Notes under the pieces: generated by a model
Told to the model about the DNA's origin: nothing
What the model saw: only the letters and a program-made list of their open reading frames with translations
Database searches by the model: none
Shown here: piece after piece, positions 10,328 through 21,290 of the stretch
Layout: each line of letters opens with the position of its first letter
Position numbering within the stretch: the stretch's first letter is position 1
Program-made: the position numbers and the translations under genes
From: Tyto alba
Lineage: Eukaryota; Chordata; Aves; Strigiformes; Tytonidae
Direction: 5' to 3'
Length of the DNA: 64,000 bases
NCBI RefSeq assembly: GCF_018691265.1
Contig: NW_024881272.1
Location: 27,393,323-27,457,322 of the forward strand

Positions 10328-10829
10328 CAAAGCATGCAAAGGACTTCAGATCATCTGTGAAGATGCAGGACAAAACCAACCTAAACTCACCTCCCTTCTT
10401 CCATTCTCAAATTATATCAACACAGGATGGCTTCCCATTTAGCCATTTCTATTCATATTTGTTCATCTGTGAATGGCAAACTGGGAAATATATTATGCAA
10501 TGTAATGATCCCAAGATAGTCTTGGTGATGTGGACAAGATGAGCATGAGTCCAGGATTCCACCATGGTATTCTTCATCAACCAGCCACTTATATTAGGGG
10601 AACTGTGCTTGTAGCATACACTTGCTGTTCGAACACATAACAACACATAGTGTCAATTCTGTTCAGAAGACAAGATACAAAATTGGTCATCACTTCTCCA
10701 ATTCTCAAACTGAGATACTGAGATTAATGACATTTTTTTTTTCCCCCAGAAGTAATCTCTTGCATCCCGGAATGTATGCTTACCAAAAATAAAAAAAAAA
10801 GGAAACACCCACGTTAAATATGTTTTCAG
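10328..10829. other. unannotated sequence
   Basis: No gene recognised. Contains short T and A runs near 10732-10742 and 10789-10800. Confidence 0.5.
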
Positions 10830-10854
10830 TTTCTGACCTTTCCTGTCTTTCTAG

Positions 10855-10941
10855 GTAACAAGATGTAGTGCAACAAACTTCTTTTTGAAAGGCAAAAATC
10901 CTAAATGCCATCAAAGGTACCCCACAGCCTTTTCCCCACAG
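10855..10941 (+). CDS. candidate internal exon (87 bases), product not recognised
   Basis: A pyrimidine-rich tract with branch-like CTGAC ends in TAG at 10852-10854. Then 87 bases (29 codons, open in one frame, starting VTRCSATNFF) lead to CAG|GTATGT at 10941/10942, a good donor. Length divisible by three and an open frame fit a phase 0-0 exon, yet the frame simply continues open to 11097, so openness alone proves little. The donor is itself preceded by CCTTTTCCCCACAG, giving a second acceptor directly on the donor (see findings). It could be a non-coding RNA exon or chance. Confidence 0.15.
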
Positions 10942-11129
10942 GTATGTCACTCTCTTGAGAGCTCATGTGGATGGTTTTCTCAATACAGAAGCTTTGAAGC
11001 TGAAATACAAACTAAAGGAGACCAAGAACCATCAGGACTGAAGCATCTGAATTTTCTCCCTAAAACAGGATTTGGGAAGCTTCTTGAAATGCTATGAAGT
11101 CACTAAATCTTTCTGTCTTTTAATATGCA

Positions 11130-11305
11130 GAGGAAAGGACAAACTGGCTTCAGCTTCAAGCGAGACCAAACACCTTAAGAGGGAACATATGAAGTGCATC
11201 CAAAGTGCATGCTTGAAAAAGTGGTTTGAAAAAACAAGTAGGCTTTTGTACAGTCATGATAAAGACTGGGCCAAAAAGAAACCAAATGGGGACAAAATTG
11301 CCTGA
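11130..11305 (+). CDS. candidate exon-like open frame after an acceptor
   Basis: The acceptor-like tract TCTTTCTGTCTTTTAATATG then CAG (11127-11129) is followed by an open frame to TGA at 11303-11305. The frame's end is lysine-rich (KKWFEKTSRL then AKKKPNGDKIA). I do not recognise it. It lies 190 bases after the exon candidate at 10855-10941, but in another frame, and no donor clearly joins them. A retained non-coding transcript or chance are at least as likely. Confidence 0.12.
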
Positions 11306-11510
11306 GCTCTTACCAACTGCTGCAAAAGAAGAACCTGCAGATCCAGAGTAGCAAGGAGAACAAGCAATGAGTGCAGGCTCAGGAGGTGGAAGCCTGGCAG
11401 CTGTAAGACAAAATGGAAAGTCAGGGGATGAAGAAAGGATAGAAGTGTCCAAGGTCTCTGAGCCTGAGCCAAGGTCAAGCTTCAAGTCCTTTCCTACTGA
11501 GGAAGCTATA
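11306..11510. other. purine- and GC-richer patch beside the exon-like island
   Basis: The patch is AG-rich on the plus strand and open for about 109 codons on the minus strand, which its composition can explain. No repeat family or protein recognised. Confidence 0.3.
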
Positions 11511-12330
11511 GGGCTGGAGTAGATGCAGGTTGTGCTCTTCCAATTTGGGTCAGCACATCAAACAACTCTGCGGAAGAAAAAGTGGCACAAAATATTTTTA
11601 AATGACTCTGATTTTATACTTTTCTACCCTCTTCTGGTGTTTTATACAGACAAGCAGTCACCTTGCAAGACACCAGAAAACAGTCAAAACAGCTTTATCT
11701 GAGCACACTTAAAAAACAATTTGGGAGATCAAAAGGCAGACAAAAATCACAGATGGAAAATGGAGGTTCCACAGAACTGTAATAATGGTTAATAACAGCT
11801 ATAGCTAATTTAAAGAATATTTTGATTAGTCTTTGCCAGCGGTAGAAGTAATGTTGAGTGACCAGCAATGGATTGATTTTACTTTGCAAGCTAATGATGC
11901 TCAGTGTCTGAATTGTAGTTATCATGCTACTGTTATCTGAGAGCCAAAAATCTACTCAAATATTTCCATCCTCATGCACAGAACATGAAATCCAAGAGTA
12001 AGAACTCAGCAAAAAATTAATATAAATATAAATGATTAATACACGTTGGTGAGAGAGGCATACATTTTCCTCCAACTGGATTTGCTCACATTTCCAGTAA
12101 CTAATATCTAATTCAGAAAGTCTGAATTTCAGCCATCATATAAAGCAAGGACAAGGACCCGCGGTTAGCTACAATGTGGTGTACCAATGCAAGCATGCCA
12201 GATTTCTATTATCATGGTGAGATTCCATGACTACATTAAGCCAAGTTGCCTGACAGCTATGAAAAAGACAGCTTCATCCACTTTTATCAGAACATTGACC
12301 TTTTCAAGAAATAATAGGACATATCCTGCT
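11511..12330. other. unannotated sequence
   Basis: No gene or known repeat seen. Confidence 0.5.
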
Positions 12331-12335
12331 ATCAT

Positions 12336-12404
12336 CTCTCACATGAAACTCCTGTTGAGGTCAATAGGAATTTGGCGTAAAAATGTGAAATCACTACTTG
12401 GCCC
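12336..12404. repeat. old palindromic interspersed repeat, copy 2
   Basis: ACATGAAACTCCTGTTGAGG, then TCAATAGGAATTT and a terminal CTTGGCCC fit the '...actcctattgacttcaatgggagttt...ggccc' type. The inverted arms are decayed. Confidence 0.55.
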
Positions 12405-12532
12405 ATAATGTTTAGTGCTGCATAACAGACTATTGGGAAAGTATCCAACATTAAGCATCAGTTCCCATTAATTACACTGCAGATTCCACTTGAAAAGACT
12501 TTCTATCATTTGTTGTGCAAATTAAATACTGA

Positions 12533-12582
12533 GAGCCAGATCCTCAGCTGATGTAAATCAGAATATCCACGATGAAGTCAAA
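12533..12582. repeat. old palindromic interspersed repeat, copy 3 (half)
   Basis: GAGCCAGATCCTCAGCTGAT followed by GTAAATCAG and GATGAAGTCAA gives one arm and the centre of a well-known bird/turtle palindromic repeat ('ccagatcctcagctggtgtaaatc'). The second arm is missing or unrecognisable. Confidence 0.6.
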
Positions 12583-13310
12583 GAAATAAGGTCAATATAG
12601 ATCAGTCAATGAACTCAATACAGCTAAGCAAAATTACACCACAGAGAAACTGGCCCAATGAATAATTCTCTTGTCTAAACAACATTGCAGATTTTTTTAT
12701 CTGCAGTGACTGATCTTTGCTGCATATTCTCTGCTTCTTCATGTGTGGAAGGTCAAAAGATGAAACTGTTGGAAACCCTGTGCGAACAATATACAAAAGA
12801 AAACTGTAGCATAAGTAAATTCAGTTCTGGACTACAATACAGCATTTTGCCCTAGTATAATAAATAATGCTCTTTTCTGAATTTAATGAAGGTTTGTATT
12901 TTTTGTGATAGAGAAATATTGTAATTTACAATCTTAAAAGCTTCTACTTACACTTCAGAATAAAGGGGATGATCACTTTTGTAACGCATCTCCTTATTGT
13001 GCTGATTTTTATAGTTCTCTATATTACTTGCAAAAGGAAATAGCTTGAATGTTTATTTTGAGATGAAGCCACTGCTAAGCATGTAGCTTTCTCACCTCTT
13101 GTTTGACTCTGAATTACCCAATCTAGAGCCCTGGCTGATATTTCTTGATAGGCATTGCTAAAAAAATATATATGAATTACTTTACAATTTATGAGATTAT
13201 AACACAAGTATTTCTAGAGGTCAAAAGGATCTACACAGGCATTCAGTCAACTAGATATGAACTTCTGGACAATAGTTTTAATTAATTCATATAATTCATT
13301 TTCCTAAGCC
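12583..13310. other. unannotated sequence
   Basis: No gene or repeat recognised. Confidence 0.5.
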
Positions 13311-13319
13311 ACAAATATT

Positions 13320-13440
13320 ATTTTTAACAATAATAATTCATAGTACCATAAAATCCTAACAAGAACACAGGACTCTACTATGCTAAGTGCTGCACAAATG
13401 CAAACCAAGGCAATAATCCCCTCCCAGAAAAATAACAATC
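13320..13440 (-). repeat. old amniote SINE-like repeat with (AAT)n-type tail
   Basis: On the minus strand it reads GGGATTATTGCC, then TTTGCATTTGTGCAGCACTT, AGCATAGTAGAGTCCTG and an end of ATTATTATTG. This follows, in order, the 'gtgtttgtacagcacctagcacaatggggtcctg...aataataat' pattern of an ancient repeat found across birds and reptiles. The plus-strand copy at 5308-5370 covers the same first segment. The small frames here on both strands are shadows of it. Confidence 0.65.
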
Positions 13441-13708
13441 CAGTAAATCCAGTCACAACCTCTACTACACTCCTCAGAGCAAAGAACAGCCCTCCATCCA
13501 GGCACAATGGAGCAAAGAAAGCTGTAGTCATTACAAAGACACTTTGTAATACTGCATTTTAACAAGACATCTTCTCTGTGTGTGTAATTTGGGCAGTAGT
13601 GTTTGTAGGAATTCATTGCAGCTTTGGTATTTATTTGTTAAAATTGAAAGATGGAGATTAATTTGACATATATCTTAGACCATGCAGTATTCTGACATAT
13701 CCAGCAAA

Positions 13709-13724
13709 GCACTAGATGGTGCCC
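13709..13724 (+). promoter_or_regulatory. CTCF-like site
   Basis: GCACTAGATGGTGCCC matches the CTCF core CCACTAGATGGCGCC type with two changes. CTCF sites anchor chromatin loops. The match is by eye, without a scoring matrix. Confidence 0.35.
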
Positions 13725-14018
13725 ACATAAAAACCAACTCCATTACTCTCCTCTCTATTTGTAATATACTTTCAACTTGTGTTTGAAGGCCATCAAAATA
13801 TGAAATTATCTTAAATATGGAAGCAGCATGACAAAATTTCAGTTAAAAAGCTTTTAGGAGAGGTTGTGGAGAGCATCTATAAAATATTTCCAAAGGTTTT
13901 GGAAAGAAGGAGGGTACAATATGGGTCACATCACAATTAAGGTAAATTGGGTAAAAGACAGTTTCCTGAGACTGCTCCAAGCAGAACAGAAGTGATTGAG
14001 AAAGTCACAATATGACAG
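13725..14018. other. unannotated sequence
   Basis: Nothing recognised. Confidence 0.5.
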
Positions 14019-14125
14019 GTATTAATAACTTCTACCTATCATAATGTCTGATATAGTATCTTTTATCTAAAAGGATCCCAAAGTGCTTTGTAAAACTCTA
14101 CATGGAATAATTTCTTTTATCACTA
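14019..14125 (+). repeat. old MIR/CORE-SINE-like fragment
   Basis: TCTTTTATCTAAAAGGATCC then CAAAGTGCTTTGTAAAA follows the 'catctgaggatctcaaagtgctttacaaa' segment of ancient amniote CORE-type SINEs. The copy at 26069-26205 has the same order and orientation. Confidence 0.5.
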
Positions 14126-15590
14126 ACGCGTTTCCATATTTCTGAGAAAGCAGTGTATTGATGAACTCTACACAGTAGCACAGCATGATTTTTTTTTAAA
14201 TCCCAGAAAGTGAAGAATACCATTTCTGTTTGAAATTTGGGGAGGAAAAAGGTGCATTTGTGTCTAAGTTCTCACTAGCATAGTACATTTTCAATAGCAA
14301 ACATCCTGAAGTGCTGATGTACCTCTGCCCAAAGGCAAGAACATCTAGCACTGCTGTGCACTTTGTAACAACTTATTTAGAGTAAGTTCAGAAGAGGAGC
14401 ATTAGTTACTGAATCACCAGGAATATGCCCTTCAAAATCCATGTCCTATACTGAGGTTTCCTATCGAAGTATTACCTCAGATCAAGATAATCTGATTTAT
14501 CAGACCTGAAAAGAATTCAGCCCCAGTGACACATCAAATCACACACTCCTACAGTATTTAACAGAGTGTCAGTAAACTACCAAAAACCCTCTTGAAATCT
14601 TCCTAATACCTGAAAATTTGGGGAAGATGACCTGTATTAAAATCCACAATGTGTTTAAAAAATAGATAATATAAACATGGAAACACACAGATTGATGAAA
14701 TCTTCAAGGGCCTGGCTCTTACACGCTTGTCAATATTAAGAAAAATGTATCCTAAAAGTATGTAAGAGGATCTAAAAAAAATCAAGTATAAAATATCTCC
14801 ACTTGGTTCATACTGCCATCTTCCTACCTGTCTGTCTTGAACTCTGTGCTCATTCTTTAGATATGTATATCTATCTCCAATGAAACGGCAGTGCAAAAAT
14901 GTTAATCCTTTCCTATGCCCACCACAAGGCTGGGAGGTAGCATGACTGGTGTCAGAAGGACGCAAAATTATAGGAAAAGAGCTTCCTTCCACAAAACCTG
15001 TCTCTTGTGTCTTGGGAGGAGTTTGATTTCTGCGACTAAGGATTTTATCTGAGGATTTTTTTATTTTCCATGACCATGAAGGCTAAAAGACTAATTTTAT
15101 TGCAAGAGTTCAGTCTACGAAAATTATTTGCAAAGAAAAGTATATACAATTTCATTTGTTACTCTTAAAATCTCTCCTTTTCCAGGTTATCCAATTGAAA
15201 ATGTGTTGCTTTTTGTAGGGTTTTTCTTAATTTTGATGACAGCAAGACAAATATCAAGTTAGTTTTTCAAAGTCAGAATAGTTCAAGGTCTTTAAAAATC
15301 ATTGGAACTCTTTTTATTGAAATCAATATGTCTCAAGTGAGGATTCAATTTGCCAAAATACAAACTCCTTCCATATTTACATGAATTTGTCTAGGTCATA
15401 TCTCTCCCTCGCTCTGAATTTCTCCCCTCTAAGCTCCTGACTTCAAAACCTGGTTGATGCGCTTCAACAGGCTATGTAGGCAAGAGAACATTGCAATACT
15501 ACGGATCCTATGAATAACCGTTCATGTCATTTCTGTTATTTCCTAGAAATCATCTAAGTTCTGCACATGGGGATTTCCTCCCTCCCCAGC
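14126..15590. other. unannotated sequence
   Basis: A 129-codon minus-strand frame (14603-14992) has no recognisable domain and is probably chance. Nothing else seen. Confidence 0.5.
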
Positions 15591-15596
15591 CCACCA

Positions 15597-15640
15597 CATG
15601 CGCATGTGCACACATGCACGCAAGCACACACACATACACG
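15597..15640. repeat. alternating purine-pyrimidine (CA/TG-rich) repeat
   Basis: About 44 bases alternate purine and pyrimidine with GCGCATGTGCACACATGCAC at the left and CA units at the right. Such stretches can adopt left-handed Z-DNA. It is an imperfect microsatellite. Confidence 0.75.
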
Positions 15641-15829
15641 AAGGATTATTTTATACTGACATTCAGCTGCCAGCTCATTTTATCCTGGTCTTTATAAAAT
15701 AATATCCTAAGTAGCCTATTAGCTTTAAGGTCAAAATCTTTGTCTATTTTCTAAATCTGTTCTCTCCTCTCCCCCCCTCCCACTTCCTTTCCTTTCATTA
15801 CCCTTTCCTATCAATTATCTCATCCCTGC

Positions 15830-16090
15830 CTGCTGCCCATCTGAGGAAGCCAGCAGGACCCCCTCAGTGCCCGCCAGATTGTCTCATTCAGCTAGCTCTC
15901 AGGTTGCTGCTGATTGCCGTCTTTATTCATTACCAAAACACTTGCTACATGGTGCTTGGGCCCTGGCAACCAAACTGTAAATCCTGCCAGCGAGAGCGTA
16001 ATTACTAGTACACCACAAACAGAGAATGGAGTCTGCTGTGAGTTGTTAGAAGCAGCCATGAGATAGACCCAGGCTATTTTCATGTAACTG
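15830..16090. promoter_or_regulatory. candidate conserved non-coding element
   Basis: This stretch is information-rich, with CpG near 15870, 15918, 15989 and 15996, an RFX half-site GGCAACC (around 15965) and the homeodomain core TAATTACTAG. It breaks the AT-rich monotony and lacks repeats. The 63-codon minus-strand frame (15892-16083) is not recognised. Conservation is inferred. Confidence 0.3.
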
Positions 16091-17030
16091 GAGCTGACTA
16101 CTTTTTTGTCAGTTGGTACATACTAATGATTGGCCTTATTCATTTTTTTAACAAGCTTTATCTGAGACAAAATATATCTCTAAACAAACTCATAGATCTG
16201 TCAAGGGTAGCAATTTACAGGAATGGAATATGGTATGAAAGGAACTTTACATGAGCTTTCATCTACAAATTAATGAAGTGTCTGGATCCATTGGTGTTAC
16301 TTGGATGCGGAAAGTATCCTGAGAGCTTTCTCTGATCCATGGGAGGCTATCTATAAGAGCAGAGTTCATTTCCCTTACATGTTGAACCAAAACAGTTATC
16401 AGACACTCTATGTTAGGCAGCCCAAAGCCTCCCAAGTAATGATTTGACTTCCTGAAGGAGCTGAACTATACTTACAAATGATCTTGGGGACAGATTATCC
16501 TTTTCTCTTATTGTATGAAAATTGTAAAAGTCCCCTGCTCTTCTTTGGTCCTCTGTATTTATTGCCCTTTCCTTTAAAAACCTGTCTTAAAATTTCATTC
16601 TTTCACTGGGGAAGTAAAGCTGACCAGTTCTGCTATTTCTAAGAAGTATTTATTAGGGGAAGATCATTCTGACACCAACTGAAAAGTTCTGTGTGTCTTT
16701 TGTATCTGCTCTTCAAATCCTTCAAGGGCTCACAAATGAGACAAATGCCTTAATGCTAAGCAGTCTCTAGCAGATTTGAAAGTTAAATTCAAGCAGCATT
16801 TATCTCCCCATCAATGGGAAGGATTTATCCTATTACCTATCACTGCCATTGACAAGAATTGGTTCTGTAAATCTCCAACATATAAAGGGAAGCAGACTCA
16901 TCTAAAAGTTTTCATATAAAAAAAAAAAATCACCTTTGATCCAAGCAATATTGAATTGTATGGTAACATTTATAGTGAGAATACCGTATATCACAAGGAA
17001 AATAATTGATATACTGAAAGCCAAACAGAT
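16091..17030. other. unannotated sequence
   Basis: No gene or family recognised. A short A run lies at 16918-16928. Confidence 0.5.
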
Positions 17031-17034
17031 CATT

Positions 17035-17036
17035 TA

Positions 17037-17068
<32 letters not shown>

Positions 17069-17076
17069 AGGAAAAA
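17035..17076. repeat. A-rich tract with AAAAG units
   Basis: A run of about 19 A followed by GAAAAGAAAAGAAAAAGG-type units. This is a purine-only simple repeat. Confidence 0.85.
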
Positions 17077-17099
17077 TCTTTCATACCAGAGTTAAGAAG

Positions 17100-17290
17100 A
17101 CCTTGCCCCTGGATTTGTTTGCAGTGCTTTGCTTAAGGTTTAATTCTATTGATTACACATTCCATTTTCCAAAGTGCCATTTGCCTGAAGGAGCAGGTGG
17201 TGTTTGCTGTTTCCATTTAACTGATATATTAGCCATGTGGTGCACTGCATCAGTGGGCAGTATTAATCAATTTACGGCAAGATGACAGAG
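17100..17290. promoter_or_regulatory. candidate conserved non-coding element
   Basis: The block holds CTATTGATTAC (PBX/HOX-like), an E-box CAGGTG in GAGCAGGTGGTG, AGTATTAATCAATTTACGG and then GATGACAG (MEIS/TALE-like TGACAG). Dense, varied transcription factor words with no frame point to an enhancer. Evidence is motif content only. Confidence 0.33.
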
Positions 17291-17614
17291 AGAATCACTC
17301 ACAACAAAATTGCAAGGGGGAAAAAAAGGACAAAAGCAGGAAAATAATGACCACTAATGGGGAACGTGAAAACAAGGGAAAAAAAAAAATTCTGTGCTTT
17401 TAATACTTCTCTTTCATAGCAAATGGAATTGGAAGAATTTAGGAACAGACAGTGTTCGATAGGAAACAAATATCACTATGTTCAGTGCAGTACTTTTTGT
17501 AAGCACTTTACTGTTTGGCACTGTGTGATGAATACACAAAGATCTCAGATACTTTTTGAGAAAGTTAGATTTCCCTTCCTTAAATGAAAGCTAAATGCAT
17601 CATACAAGATCAAA

Positions 17615-17636
17615 ACTGGTATGGGACTGGTATGGG
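17615..17636 (+). repeat. exact 11-base tandem duplication
   Basis: ACTGGTATGGG is repeated twice head to tail without a spacer. Confidence 0.9.
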
Positions 17637-18265
17637 TCTTTTCTTGGAAGATCCATTAAGTTTCTATCTGAGAACCAATTTTGTGCTATACTATTTTATA
17701 TATTATTTTAATAAACATTTTGAATTTATGAATCTAATATGAAGACTTCTATGACACTGTGATGCTTAGGTTTCAAACCAGCTGGTTCCTTCTATTCATA
17801 AGATTTTTTTTTTTTCCAAAAACTTGACCAAGTTACACATTGTTCCATAATTATGCTCCTTCATAAATACATCTTGATTTAAATTCAGTAAGAAAGTAGA
17901 GAAAGATACATGCAGAGGAGGGCAAGTGGCTTCCTACCTGTTTGCACTCAGGAAATTCATACCTTTCTTCAGAAATCATAGAAAGTGCACCAAACTTTAG
18001 CTAAGTAGTTTGACACTCCAAATTGCTTCCTCAGCCACAAAGCAGTGGAAATAAAGAATTGGCAGAGGAGCTTCAGGCCCCACAAGGGTGTCTCCAGCAG
18101 GAATTCAGAGGGCCTTGCTTTTTCCAGTCAGTTCAGTTGCGCCAGAGGATGAGAAGCCCATTCCTGGGCCACAGATCTAACTATTCACATTTCTCACCTT
18201 TTCCCCCTGCCAAACTGGGTCCAGTCCTACCCCTGTAATCCTGCATGCCCTTTCTGCAAAGAAAG
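17637..18265. other. unannotated sequence with a GC-richer part
   Basis: The portion 18040-18240 is richer in G+C than its neighbours but shows no recognised repeat or frame. Confidence 0.45.
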
Positions 18266-18271
18266 AAGTGC

Positions 18272-18310
18272 ACTGGGTCAGATCCAGAACTGGCTTAATT
18301 CAAAGAGCCC
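18272..18310. repeat. old palindromic interspersed repeat, copy 4 (weak)
   Basis: CTGGGTCAGATCCAGAACTG then GCTTAATTCAAAGAGCCC resembles one arm and the centre of the palindromic family. The match is weak. Confidence 0.3.
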
Positions 18311-21230
18311 AACAGAGATTCATAGCTCAGCAAATTGTTTTGGTGACCAGAAGCCACAGGAAAGACCCAGGATGGCTGAAGAGTCCTTGAAGTTTGTAGA
18401 ATCAAAGGAACCCAACCCTCAGAGGCAAACTGGTGCCTTCCAGCGGGGCCGGGGTTCTCACAGAACTGTAATGAAAATGCAAACTCTTACGTTAAATAGC
18501 TAGCAACAACACACCAACTGACTTTTGGAAGACAATAGCATAGAAATGCTTCTGTAACACAGCAGATGCATTGCAAACACAATAACCAGAGGGAACAAGA
18601 GAGGGACAGACACCATATTTATGTCAGGATTTGAGTACTAATGTTTATTCAGCATCTAATTATATTTTAAGAACTGGACAGATCTTTGGTGACCTACTTA
18701 GCCCCAAGACTCTATCCCACCTCTCAACCATATGACAAAGGAAAAAGAAAACCCATCCTGGGGTGTGAGAAGCAGAGAAACTATTATAATTATAGCAGGT
18801 CAGATGAACTGGGAAAAGCCTGAAGATGGATGCAGTCCTTCTGACACTCCAGGTGAGGAGTGCAAGAAGCAAACTCCTTGTGTAGCAGTGAAACACAAGC
18901 AGGGAATGGGATACAGATAAAGGACAGGCCAATGGATCAGCAAAATATTTCTGCATTCAGCCTGTGGAATGAACATTGGATACAAATCCAAGATGACACA
19001 CTGGAGAAATATGGAAAATTGTGTATGTGCCTATACTTAACCAGGTCCCTGAAATTTTTCATTTGAACTTCCATTGTAAAAATGTGGTCATATCCATGCA
19101 GCATAACATGAATGCTCCAAGAATGGCAGGGAATTAAATATATATATACACATAAATTTACTGAATCAAGAAACTATTGTAAAGACAATTTAGAAATATT
19201 AAGATTGGAAGAAGAGCATCAGAAACTGAGAAATCGGCAAACCCACACTTGGCAACACAAGTTTTACCAAAATGCCTGTTTCACATACTTATGTTAGAGA
19301 AATGAGCTAAATTCAATAGTTTTGCTGCAATGCAGGCTATAACTGAAAGGAATGTGAGACCATGTAAAAGGAAATACACCATTTAGGAAAACTCACATGA
19401 TCCTGACCAGCATGTAATATATCTCCTTTGTCTCCTTACACACGCTGTCTCCCAGAAGCTGACTTATCCCTGAGTAACTGGATGCATTTAGTTGTTTAAT
19501 ATTCTATCCTTCGTTAATATTATAAAGTATGACAATACACTGAAACTATGCTTCATAAATTAACAAATAACAATAAAACACTGCTTGAGGAACCTGTCTA
19601 AATGATATAATATTAGCATGAATCATAGCCTTAATGAGAATCAAGGAAACACTTGACAATTGAGTATGATATTGCATAATTCAATACAATAAAGTTATAA
19701 CAGCTCTCAGTAGCATCACATCATTAAACAAATTTAGAAAACTTTTCAATTAGACACCACTTCCTGGGTTTAATAAACTTGCTAATAGTTTGCTTTTGTA
19801 TCTTCTGTGGTTTTTCTTCTTTGCATCTCTGGACAGAGACAGGGTTTGAACATCTGAACAAATTTACACGATGTAAGTGAAGATGATAATAATGTGAAAA
19901 GCAGAACTGGGAACATCACTTTAAAACATTAAGTGAAATTATACATGGGCTAATTTACAGACTAGAGACTTTTAAGGGAATTTTCTTTTATCCTCACACA
20001 CTACTTCATAGAAAAACATTATCAGGAAACCATTTCTAAAAATCATGCCAGCATAGGAATTGCCACAATTAATGAATCTCATGGACCAATCTTTTCCATT
20101 GTTCTTTCCTTAACAATGTCTAATAGCTTGTATTTTGGAAGAAAATGCAAAAAAGCCCCAAAGCCTTACTTTACACAGCTCTTCAGGTAAGGTTACTCCC
20201 TTTGGTCTCTTCCTAGTCCCTAAAATGAAATAATTTAATGCTGAAGCATATGCTTTAATATTATCTGAAACTCGTTAGGCAATTAGAACTCGATTTTTCC
20301 TTGATACTCATTCAAGGATTTGATCTTAGGGGAGTGTTCTATATTTTTGGTCTCTGTCACAACTGGTGGCCAGGAGTTTCGCACTGGATTTTTACATGGG
20401 TACCGTTCCAGAAGCAGGCACTATTCTTGCCAACCTGTGGACAACTATAATTTTTCATAGATTTATGTCTCTTTGCTGTGATTGCTGTTGTAATGTACTT
20501 TGTAAAGGAAAAGATGCTTTACAGCAGCTGCTGAATGTTCTACCATCTTTGCCAAGCTATGCAGCTCTCTTGTGCAGGCAGACCTTGGGTAGAAGATGCC
20601 AATTAGTTCAGAAGATGTTGTGTGTCCAAACACTGGTGGGAAGGATTACTCACATTTCTACCCACTGAAACACAGGACATGGAAATAGAGCTATTAGTAT
20701 ATATTTGAGATTTCTACTTTAATATTCTCACTTAGTGCTCACTGGTCAGACATTAAAATGTTTTTAGTGATGTTGTAAGTCTCACTGCAATAGATTACCA
20801 AAAGTCACGATGCAGGATCAAGGGCTTTAACATCTCTACATTATTTTCATCGTTTTTTGTTTTACACACCCAAACACATACTTCTGGGGTCAGGCTGCTT
20901 ACCTGCTCTTGTGAAGGGGCTAACAGAATAATGTTACTCATGCTTCCTGAGAGGAGGGAAAGATGCATTAGTAGCTGCAAGGGCCATCATCTCCAAAAGA
21001 GGAGTCATGGAAGACTAGTGTGATTGACCTTAGCAGTAGGAATGATGCCATTGATGACTAGAGCACGTTCACTATGTGCTGCAGAGCACCTTACAAGGTT
21101 GCTCTTTACCTCTATCTGCCCCACTACCTTCCAAATGCAGCGTGGTTACAGCCCTAAGCTGATTCCTCTCCTTGTCTCCTAAGGAAGACAACCAATTTAT
21201 TTTCTCAACTGTAGCAGTGCCCTCCTTCCT
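18311..21230. other. unannotated sequence
   Basis: About 2.9 kb without a recognisable gene or repeat. Notable only are CAGCAGCTGCTG (20522-20533), a 12-base palindrome with an E-box, and a donor-like CAG|GTAAGC on the minus strand near 20900 with no matching exon. Confidence 0.5.
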
Positions 21231-21235
21231 GGCCT

Positions 21236-21290
21236 GGCACATCACTTAAAGTCAATTGGTGTGATGTAAGTGGGGGCAGAGGCTGGCCCT
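21236..21290. repeat. old palindromic interspersed repeat, copy 5
   Basis: ACATCACTT and a GTGTGATGT-type arm flank AAAGTCAATTGG, and the copy ends GGCTGGCCCT, as in other copies. Arms pair imperfectly. Confidence 0.45.

Noticed and set aside
14603..14992. 129-codon minus-strand frame
   Set aside because: No domain recognised and no supporting signals; consistent with chance.
20880..20905. Donor-like CAG|GTAAGC on the minus strand
   Set aside because: No preceding acceptor or open exon could be paired with it, so it is treated as a chance donor.
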